35,152 nt of DNA from Thermomicrobiales bacterium (lineage in GTDB: Bacteria > Chloroflexota > Chloroflexia > Thermomicrobiales > UBA6265): assembly GCA_041390825.1 (NCBI GenBank), contig JAWKPF010000040.1, positions 1 through 35,152 on the forward strand, given 5' to 3'. The notes beneath the pieces are model-generated. The model had not been told where the DNA came from and did no database searches. It worked only from the letters and a program-made list of their open reading frames with translations. The translations under genes were made by a program, and so were the position numbers. This document shows positions 24,340 to 32,218 of the stretch, piece after piece (position 1 is the first letter of the stretch; every line of letters starts with the position of its first letter).

Positions 24340-26658
24340 TTAGTCCCCTGCCGCCTGCGCCTCGCCTGTGCCCGGGATGCCCGCGCTCTCTGTCTCACGC
24401 GACGTGTTCGGCTCCACCGGTGGAGCCGATCCCTCGATCCGCAGATCGGGCAGCCATTCGAGCCAGCTCGGCAAGTACCAGTTCCATTTGCCCAGAATGC
24501 GCATCACTGCCGGCACCAGCACCGTTCGCACGATCGTGGCATCGAGCAGGATCGCCACCGCCAGACCGAATCCCACCTGTTGCAGGAAGACCAGCCGCCC
24601 GGTGCTGAATCCCAGGAAGACCACCACCATGATCAGCGCCGCCCCGGTGATGATGCGCGCCGTCGATTCGACCCCATGCGCCACCGATTCACGGTTTCTC
24701 CCGGTCTCGTCATAGAACTCGCGAATACGGCTCAGCAGGAAGACCTGGTAGTCCATCGAAAGTCCAAAGAGCACGCAGAAGAGGAAAATCGGAATCCACG
24801 CCTCCACTACCGGTGTCTGATCGAACCCGAGCAGCCCGGTGAGATGCCCACGCTGGAAAACCAGCACCAGCACGCCATAGGCCGCCCCGACCGACAGCAG
24901 ATTCATCACGATCGCCGTGGCCGGAACGACCACCGACCGGAACGCCACCATCAGCAGCAGGAAGCTCAATCCGAGCACGAAGAGGAAAACGCGCGGCGTC
25001 CAGGTATTGGTCGTGTTGATGAAGTCGACGTACCCGGCCGTTTGCCCCGAAACGTAGACCGTCCCCATTTCACTCGGGAACGACGACGGAATCGAGTCGC
25101 TCCGCAGATGCCGAATCACGTCATACGACGCTTCGTCATTGGGAGGTGTGCTGAGCGTCGCCTGAATGTGCGCCAGATCGCCAGCTTCGTTCCAGACCAC
25201 CGGGCCCACTGCCGCCATTCCCGGCTCGCTGGCCAGCAACCCGGCCAACTCTTCGACAGCAGCCTCGGTCTCCGCGTTCTTCGGCGCATCGATCACGAAA
25301 TCGACCGGCGCCAACCGACCGGCGGTGAACTTCCCCTCCAGCACGGTGAATGCGTCCTTGACATCGCTCTCCGGGAGCGATTCCACACCGGCAAACCCGG
25401 TCTGCATGCTGAAGAAGGGTATCGAGAGCGCCAGCAGCACTCCCGCGCCCAGCACCAGCGCCGGCCACGGACGTGCCATCACCAGATGCGCCGCCCGCCC
25501 CCAGAAGCCATGCGCCTGCTCGACCTCTTCGTCGTGGATCACCTTGGCATGGTCCATGGCGTCATAGTCGCGCCGGCGCGGCCAGTCGATCCGGTCGCCC
25601 AGCAAGCTGATCACAGCCGGAATCAGGGTCAGCACCGCCACCACCGACACCATCACCGCCAGGATCGCGCCCAGCCCGAGACTGCGGAAGATCGAATTCG
25701 GCATCAGGAAGAGCCCGATAAGGGCAAAGACCACGGTCAACCCTGAGAAGACCACCGCTTTGGTCGCGGTCCCTCCGGCCACCTCGATTGCATCCGGCTT
25801 GGACCGTCCCCGGCGCCGCTCTTCCCGATATCGCTCGATCACGAACAGCGCGTAGTCGATTCCGACTGCGAGCCCGATTACCGAAATCATGTTGATGATG
25901 AAGAAGGAGAGCTCGAAACGAATTCCGACGATCGCCGCGATCCCGGTGGCAACCGCCACCGCCGCCAGCGCCATTCCCACCGGCACCAGCGCGGCCACCA
26001 CCGCGCCGAACACCAGCATCAGCACCAGCAGCGCGATCGGCAAGCCAATGATCTCCGCCCGCTGGAGATCCTCTTCCGAGACGGTGTTGAATGTCTCATT
26101 GGTCGTCATGTCGCCAACGCTGTGCACCGCCACCGCGTCGCTGGCGTGCGAGCCGATTGCCTGGAGATATTCCTCGGCTCGATCGTGCACATCGTCCAGC
26201 TCGCCGATCAGCGTCACCGGAATCAAGAGGGTCGAGCGGTCCTCAGAGACCAGGGATTCCGCCTGCGCCGCCGCTGCTGGATCCGGAGCCTGCGCCGCCA
26301 GGTAGTAGTTCACCGTCTTCGTCGGATCCTGATCCACGAGATCGGTCAGCGTTCCCAACTGCGTGAAAACACCGTCCACCACCTGCTTGAACTCAGGATC
26401 GTCGACCGTCAGACTATCGGAGGTGACGACAATCGTCTCCGTCAGCGGCGTCTCGAAGCCCATGCGACGCTCGAGCAGATCGCGCCCCTGATTCGATTCA
26501 GGGTTGTCCAGCAAGCGGACTTCGGTGGTCAGAGCGCCAGAAAGGAAGATGCCGGCACAGATCGCGCCGGCCACCAGCATCGCCAACCAAACACCGATCG
26601 TTCGCCACGGATGCCGGGCGCTACTGGCCGAGATTTTCGCCGTCGAAGGAACCAACAT
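24340..26658 (-). CDS. MMPL/RND-family membrane exporter
   Basis: A 772-residue inner-membrane transporter built as two repeated halves with twelve predicted helices. Helix 1 is at about 20-42, helices 2-6 at about 203-353, helix 7 near 400-415 and helices 8-12 at about 555-715; two large outer loops lie between (about 45-200 and 420-550). The family signatures GIDYALFVIERYREE (266-280) and GLSMDYQVFLLSRIREFYDE (632-651) carry the proton-relay Asp-Tyr pairs. The C-terminus is short and proline-rich. Members export lipids, siderophores or drugs. ATG 26658 follows GGGGATGGGGT. A tandem dyad 23-56 bases upstream suggests control by a TetR-type repressor. Confidence 0.93.
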   Translation of the reverse strand: MLVPSTAKISASSARHPWRTIGVWLAMLVAGAICAGIFLSGALTTEVRLLDNPESNQGRDLLERRMGFETPLTETIVVTSDSLTVDDPEFKQVVDGVFTQLGTLTDLVDQDPTKTVNYYLAAQAPDPAAAAQAESLVSEDRSTLLIPVTLIGELDDVHDRAEEYLQAIGSHASDAVAVHSVGDMTTNETFNTVSEEDLQRAEIIGLPIALLVLMLVFGAVVAALVPVGMALAAVAVATGIAAIVGIRFELSFFIINMISVIGLAVGIDYALFVIERYREERRRGRSKPDAIEVAGGTATKAVVFSGLTVVFALIGLFLMPNSIFRSLGLGAILAVMVSVVAVLTLIPAVISLLGDRIDWPRRRDYDAMDHAKVIHDEEVEQAHGFWGRAAHLVMARPWPALVLGAGVLLALSIPFFSMQTGFAGVESLPESDVKDAFTVLEGKFTAGRLAPVDFVIDAPKNAETEAAVEELAGLLASEPGMAAVGPVVWNEAGDLAHIQATLSTPPNDEASYDVIRHLRSDSIPSSFPSEMGTVYVSGQTAGYVDFINTTNTWTPRVFLFVLGLSFLLLMVAFRSVVVPATAIVMNLLSVGAAYGVLVLVFQRGHLTGLLGFDQTPVVEAWIPIFLFCVLFGLSMDYQVFLLSRIREFYDETGRNRESVAHGVESTARIITGAALIMVVVFLGFSTGRLVFLQQVGFGLAVAILLDATIVRTVLVPAVMRILGKWNWYLPSWLEWLPDLRIEGSAPPVEPNTSRETESAGIPGTGEAQAAGD

Positions 26659-26680
26659 ACCCCATCCCCAGAATACAATT

Positions 26681-26714
26681 CACTGTTACTTAACAGTGTT
26701 CGGTGTTACCTAAC
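26681..26714 (-). promoter_or_regulatory. Tandem GTTA-N2-TAAC operator of the MMPL gene
   Basis: CACTGTTACTTAACAGTG (26681-26698) is a perfect 18-base dyad. Its core GTTACTTAAC (26685-26694) recurs with one change as GTTACCTAAC (26705-26714), with centres 20 bases apart, about two helix turns. On the minus strand TATTCT (26675-26670) is a possible -10 just downstream. Two same-face dyads before an exporter gene are the usual TetR-family operator layout. Confidence 0.65.
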
Positions 26715-26739
26715 GTCGTTATCCCATGACAGGAGCCAT

Positions 26740-27189
26740 GCAAATACAACCCCTTCTCACACCCACCTGATGCCCCTGCCGCGCCGGCGATCGTCCTCAA
26801 CAAGGACCTCTTCTTCGGCGTCACCATTAGCAACACTTCCTGCGCGCGCTCGGCTACGCGCCGATCGCTGCCTGCTCCACCAAAGCACCTGCGTCGGCAA
26901 TCTCCTCCAGGCCCGACGCCGCTTTGCTCATCATCGACATCTCCGCTGTCGACGACTGGGATGCGCTGAAGACCACGATCGACGCCACTCCAGACCTTCC
27001 TCGATCGCCTTCGGTTCCCATACCAATGTCGAAGGTCTCCGCGCGGCCAAGAACGCTGGTCTCACCCGTGGTCTTTTCCAATGGCGAGTTCCATCGCACC
27101 ATGGGCGACACCATCGTCCACATGCCAAACCCGCCATCGACCCTTCGCAAGACCCGAACCCGGAGCAACCAACGACGCCCGAACGGTAA
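26740..27189 (+). pseudogene. Frameshifted receiver-like protein
   Basis: Joining frames gives a protein of about 140 residues resembling a CheY-like fold: PAIVLNKDLFFGVTI, a helix with LGYAPIAA, ALLIIDISAVDDWDALKTTI (the strand with the central Asp), IAFGSHTNVEGLRAAKNAGL, then GEFHRTMGDTIV and a tail ending NPEQPTTPER. The phospho-acceptor region reads LIIDISA, so the Asp is kept, but the usual Thr/Ser-Lys pair is not clear. Several shifts separate the pieces. It is the first gene of the indel-rich block and runs opposite to the MMPL gene. No output domain is visible. Confidence 0.6.
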
Positions 27190-27240
27190 CGGTTGCATAC
27201 TTCCCGCCATCGAGAAGCATTTCGTAGCGAGCGGGACCTG

Positions 27241-29665
27241 GTGACCACCCACTACCGACCATCATCGTCGGCGCAGGTATCGTTGGCGTCTCGACCGCCT
27301 GGGAACTCGCCAAGCTCGGACGCACCGACATACTGGTCATCGACCGTGCTCCCTCTTCGAAACCGGGGGCTCCACATCCCATGCCCCAGGAGGCGTTTTC
27401 CAGAACAACGCCTCTCGCACGGTCTCAAAACTGGCCCAATGGACCACTGGCGCTTTCGCCGAGGTTTCCTCGCCCGACGCGCCACCTGGTTCCCGACCGG
27501 CAGGCCTCGAAATCGCCACCACCCCTGAGCGCTGGCACGATCTGAAACGGAAGGTCGGTTACGCCCGCTCATGGGGTCTCGACGCCATGCCCTCGACCCG
27601 TCGGAAACTCCGCCAGCTCGTTCCTCAGCTCGACACCGACCTCATCCTCGGATCGATCCACGTTGCCGGCGATGGGATCGTTCGCGCTGTTCCCACCGTC
27701 GAACGGTGATCGCCGACCGCGCCGAGGCGCTTGGCGTCACGTTCATGGGCGAAACCGACCCTGTCGATATGCCCAACCTGCCGTGCGCGGCATCCACACC
27801 AGCAACGGCGACTTCACTTGCGACAGCTCGTTCCGTGCGGTGGCATCTGGGGACCGCTTCTCGGCGAGCTGACCGGCACTCCCATTCCTTTGCATCCGTG
27901 CGCGCACCCCTATGTCCGCACCACACCACTCGCCGAGCTCCAGCACCTGGCCGGCCAACAGGTCGTCCAACCCCTGTGGCGGCATCAGGACTATTCCATG
28001 TACCTCTGGCAGGACGGAGACCGCATGGGCGTCGGCAACTATCGGCACGATCCCGTCCTGGTGCCGGCACAATATCGACAATAGCCTTCGCCGGCGCCCG
28101 CCGAGCGCGATTTCGACCCCGCTCCCATGGATCCGCCACGAAGCGTGATGCGCCCCATCCCCGACTGCGCGACGCCGAATAATATCGACCGCGTCTACGG
28201 CATGTTCTCCTTCCTTCACCATCGACGCCCAGGGCCGTGGTCGGCGAAGTCGCCAACGCCTCTGGCCTCTGGACCGCCATCGCCATCTGGGTCACCCACT
28301 CCACCGGCACCGGTCGCCCGCGCCCTGGCCCAGCAAATGGTCTACCGCGACTGCGAGCTCGACATGCGGAATCCTTATCAACCGCTTCGCGCCCCACCAT
28401 GCCAGTCCAAGCTACATCCACGCCTGGGCTGGAGCCAGTACGCCGAGGTCTACGACATCATTCATCCGAAGTATCAGATCACGATCAGCGGCGGATTGCG
28501 GCGCGCTCCTGGTATGCGCAACAGTAGCCCTGCTCCTCGGCGCGCATTTCTTCGAGTCGAACGGTTGGGAACGCCCACAATGGTTCGGATCAAACTCGAC
28601 CCTGCCACTGCCGGCCGCCGGCAGCGTCCGCGCGACGACTGGGGCGCCATCGAATGGTCCCCATCGCCGGGGCATGAGCACATCGCCACCCGCACGAACG
28701 CCGGTCTGTTCGATCTCAGCACGTTTATGCGCATCGAGCTTTCCAGGAAGAACGCCCTCGCCGCGCTCAGGCGCCTCTCGTGCAGCAAAACTCGACCGAC
28801 CCGCCAGGCGCGTCACCTACAGCCTCTTGCTCGATCGGCGGCGTCAGGTCGACGTCACCATCCCGGCTCGCCTGGCCGACGATCGTTTCGCGATCATGTC
28901 CGGCAGCGCCAGCGATCGCGCGATCTCGGTGGATCGAAAATCATCTGCGCGACTTCGCCGGATGTCACCGTGCGCGACACCACCCGCCTGGGCGCGCGCT
29001 TGGTCTATTCGGCCCCAATGCGCTCGCCATCCTCGATTCGATTGTCGACCAACCACTGCCTCGACGATCACCCGCGCTACACAGCGCGCGCTGGACTCGT
29101 GGACATATCCCGTGCTCGCCATCCGCATGTCCTATCAACGCCGGTGAAGAAGGCTTCGAGCTGCATACCTCGACCGAATATGGCTCCGCGCTCTGGGATC
29201 TCGTCTGGTACGCCGGGCGACCCCATGGTCTCATCGCGGCCGGCGGAGCGGCGATGGACTCGCTCCCGCATCGAGAAGGGTTTTCTCTCACTGGGAACCG
29301 ATCTCCGCGCGGAGTACACCCGGCTGGCCTTGCGCGCGCGCCTGCCATCGACAAAGCCCGCTCGGACTATATCGGCGCAGACGCGCTCGCCAATTCGTTC
29401 ACATCGAAGAAGCTCGCCACCTTGCTGCTCGATCCAGATTCCTGCGGTTCCGCTCGGCAAGAGAACCCATCCTCCTGGGTGCCGACATCGTCGGCTATGT
29501 GTCCAGCGCCAATTTCGGCTTCACCGTCGGTCGCTTTGTCGCCCTTGGCTACCTACCCATCGAGCTCGCCCGCCCCGGGAACCGATCGAATACTTCGCCG
29601 AATGCTATCGAGTACAATCACCAAACCCCAACCACATCACTCAGACGATCTCGAATCTCGCTGAA
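27241..29665 (+). pseudogene. Frameshifted dimethylglycine/sarcosine dehydrogenase-GcvT fusion
   Basis: Joined frames give about 800 residues. The N-terminal FAD oxidoreductase begins TIIVGAGIVGVSTAWELAKL (Rossmann GxGxxG) and continues GGVFQNNASRTVSKLAQWTT, LILGSIHVAGDGIVRAVPTV, GGIWGPLLGELTGTPIPLHP and SMYLWQDGDRMGVGNYRHDP. A linker and GcvT-like folate domain follow: RTNAGLFDLSTFMRIELS, VTYSLLLDRR, LGLFGPNALAILDSIVDQPL, EEGFELHTSTEYGSALWDLV, EKGFLSLGTDLRAEYT and SSANFGFTVGRFVALGYLPI. This order is that of enzymes that demethylate N-methylated glycines and pass the one-carbon unit to tetrahydrofolate. Ten or more one-base shifts occur, for example CC at 27255 and CCC at 27351 where one more C restores frame. 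Conservation between shifts is high. Confidence 0.85.
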
Positions 29666-29686
29666 TCTGAGTGTGCCGAATTGGCC

Positions 29687-30685
29687 ATGCACAGCCACGA
29701 ACCCTCGAAACGCGTCCTCGTCACCGGAGCTGGCGGGTTTATCGGCCATCACCTCGTCACCAGCCTCAAGCGCCGCGGCCACTGGGTACGCGGCGTCGAC
29801 GAAAGCGCCCGGTTCCTGCCCAGTCAAGCCGACGAAGTTCTGGCTTCTCGACCTGCGCCACTTGACAACCTCCGAAGCCACTCTGTGGTGTCGATCAGGT
29901 CTACGCCTTGGCCGCTGACAGGCGGCATGGGCTATATCGTCAATCATCACGCCGAAATCCTGCGCAACAATGCGCTCATCAACCTGCATACCATCGAAGC
30001 TGCCCGCCAGAATCGGGTTGAGCGCCTCTGCTGCTTCATCCGCTTGTGTCTACCCTGAACACCTGCAAACCTCAACCGACGTTGTCCCCCTCCAGAGAGT
30101 CGACGCCTACCCCGCTGATCCTCAGGACGCATATGGTTGGGAAAAGCTCATCTCCGAAAAGCTCTGCAGTACTACTCCGCCGACTTTGGCATGCAAAACC
30201 GCATCGTCCGATTCCACAATGTCTTCGTGACCCGCTCTGAGACCTGGGACGGTGGCCGCGAGGAAAGCTCCCGCCGCTCTCTGTCGCAAAGATCGCCATC
30301 GCCAAACTCACCGGAAATCCCGAGATCAGTCTGGGGCGACGGCAAGCAAACCCGCTCCTTCTGCTATATCGACGACTGTGTCGAGGGCCTTTACCGCATC
30401 ATGCAGTCGGACTATCCCGGGCCACTGAACCTCGGTCAAGACCGTAGTCTCCATCAGCGACTTGCGTTCATGATCGCCGATCTCGCCGAGATCCCGATCG
30501 AACTCGCCCGGCCCTCAAGGTGTGCGCGGGCGAAACTCGAACAATTCGCTCACAAGCCAAATTCTTGGATGGATGCCTTCAGTTCCACTCGAACAAGGAC
30601 TAGACATCACCTACCACACTGGATCGAAGAGCAGGTTCGCGGCTCACCGTTGCGCCTCCCGTTGAGCGAGGAGTCGGCCATCTGA
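29687..30685 (+). pseudogene. Frameshifted GDP-mannose 3,5-epimerase homologue
   Basis: Joined frames give an extended-SDR nucleotide-sugar epimerase of about 325 residues. Pieces: RVLVTGAGGFIGHHLVTSLK (NAD site), DQVYALAADMGGMGYI (with a two-base gap), NHHAEILRNNALINLHTIEA, SSACVYPEHL, DAYGWEKLISEKLC (catalytic YxxxK), RIVRFHNVFGP, WDGGREKAPAALCRK, WGDGKQTRSFCYIDDCVEGL, and ITYHWIEEQVR. The AADMGGMG, SSACVYPE and WxGGREKAPAA blocks match the plant and bacterial GME group, which converts GDP-mannose to GDP-galactose (ascorbate or cell-surface sugar synthesis). No mannose guanylyltransferase is adjacent. As written it cannot give one protein. Confidence 0.85.
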
Positions 30686-30761
30686 AAAGTCGAACCGATC
30701 GGATCGCTCTCAGACGGCGCCGGAATCGACAACCTGCTTCCTGATGCACAGCTTGGCGCCG

Positions 30762-31225
30762 CTACTCCTTGTTCGGCGTCCCGAACGCCGTCACCTTCCC
30801 GCCACCTGACGAGGCATCGCTTCCAGGCGTTCGCAGCCATTCCACCACGACCCAGCCCGCCGTTGGCAGGTGTCCACTCCGGTCGCTTTCCCCGGAGAAA
30901 GCTGTTCGCCAACTCCTCATTCCCGGGTTGTGGCCACCAACACGTCCGCCGAAAACTCTTTGGAAACGCTTGTATCACCTCGATCAGCTCGTGTTCCGTT
31001 GCCCCCGTAAACCTCCGGCACCACCCGGCGCTCACCGGAGAATTTCATCATGCCGCCGCCAAGGTCTCCGGTTTGCAGGGCCGAATCGCATTCGAGGTCA
31101 CCAGCAGATCGGGCGCCCACCCTGCCTCTGAATCCTCTACGCCCAGCTTCCATCGCCCACCGCCGCCCAGGCTTGGTCAGTTCCGCGCCGGATCTCCGGC
31201 GGATTGATCTTCTCGGTCTTCGAAT
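30762..31225 (-). pseudogene. Frameshifted protein of unknown family, minus strand
   Basis: Reading the minus strand with shifts gives a coherent product of about 150 residues: TEKINPPEIRRGTDQAWAAV, GDGSWA, PDLLVTSNAIRPCKPETLAA, MMKFSGERRVVPEVYGGN, ELIEVIQAFPKSF, VLVATTR, EELANSFLRGK, GWVVVEWLRTPGSDASSGG, and KVTAFGTPNKE before a TAG. At least four shifts are needed, including in-frame TAG and TGA codons that disappear when one base is added. No start codon is clear near the 5' end. I recognise no domain. It shows that the indel block affects both strands. The rest of 30686-31399 holds no other gene I can support. Confidence 0.5.
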
Positions 31226-31399
31226 GCCGTAAAATGATCTATACTTCTTCGCCCATCACTCCCTCCAGCGCGCGTGCCGATTGCTCCCCGCAGTCTACGA
31301 AACCATGGCCATCCGCGCAACCCGTCACAGTTCCCCATTTCCCCCGGGTATCCTCTTTAACATCACGTATCCGCCCGCTCAAGAGAGGAATCCAGCTGC

Positions 31400-32190
31400 A
31401 TGGACCACCAGCAAGCGCTTCGTCGACAAGGTCGTCATCGTCACCGGAGGCGCGGTCGGCATCGGCAACGGCGCTGCCGAAGCCTTTGCACGTAGGCGGA
31501 TCGGTCGTGATCGCCGATCTGATGCCGGAAAAGCCAGCCTGGCGGCCAACCGCATCGTCGGCGCCGGGGGTTCCGCGCTGGCCGTGGCGACCGATGTCCG
31601 CTCGAACACACCGCCGTCGCCAACATGGTCGACATGGCCGTTTCCACGCTGGCGGTGTCGATGTCCTGTTCAACGCGGCAGGGATCAACATCTTTACGGC
31701 ACCGTCGACATTCTGGCGGAGGAAGACTGGGACCGCCAGCTCCGGTGTCAACCTCAAAGGCACATTCCTCACGTGTAAGCATGTCATTCCCGAAATGCCA
31801 AACGGGGCGGCGGATCCATCGTCAACACGGCCTCGGTTCAGGCGTTCGCCTCGCAACGAACCGTGGCCGCCCACGCTGCTGGGCGGCATCGTCAGCTTCA
31901 CCACCACGGTTGCGCTCGACCACGCCGCAGAGAACATCCGTTGCAACTGCATCGCCCCTGGTTCGATTCGCACGCCCGTAGCCTGGAAATGGCCGCTGAG
32001 AAGTTCGGCGACGGCGATATCGAGGGCGACCATCGCGCTCTGGGGCAGCGCGCATCCCATCGGCCCGTCACGGCACGATCGAAGAGGTCGCCAATCTCGT
32101 CCTCTTCCTCGCCTCCGACGAGGAGCCTCCTTCTGCACCGGAGGCGCCTATCGCGTCGACGGCGGCCTACTCTCGCCCTTACCCGTGTAG
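31400..32190 (+). pseudogene. Frameshifted short-chain dehydrogenase/reductase
   Basis: Joined frames give about 260 residues of a classical SDR: RFVDKVVIVTGGAVGIGNGA (TGxxxGxG), SVVIADLMPEK, NMVDMAVST, VDVLFNAAGIN (NAAG), TVDILAEEDWDRQL, VNLKGTFLTCKHVIPEMP, SIVNTASVQAFASQRT (catalytic Ser), ENIRCNCIAPGSIRTP, EEVANLVLFLASDE and SFCTGGAYRVDGGLLSPLPV. The catalytic YxxxK piece is displaced in a shifted stretch near 31865-31900 (the expected Tyr reads as His in HAAG). AGAGAGG precedes ATG 31400. Shifts at TTT 31693-31695 and AAA 31800-31802 would each be repaired by one more base of the same run. Confidence 0.85.
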
Positions 32191-32218
32191 AGCTGACGAG
32201 GACCCGTACTTCAAAGAT

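Noticed and set aside
23983..25746. A 587-codon open frame on the plus strand
   Set aside because: It runs opposite the aminotransferase and MMPL genes, is extremely rich in Arg, His and Gln, and has no recognisable domain.
27642..28421. A 259-codon minus-strand open frame in the damaged block
   Set aside because: The plus strand here encodes clear pieces of the dehydrogenase-GcvT protein; the minus frame is Arg-rich and featureless.
26740..32190. Programmed ribosomal frameshifting as an explanation of the broken frames
   Set aside because: Dozens of shifts in unrelated genes on both strands, without shared slippery sites or stimulatory structures, cannot be programmed.
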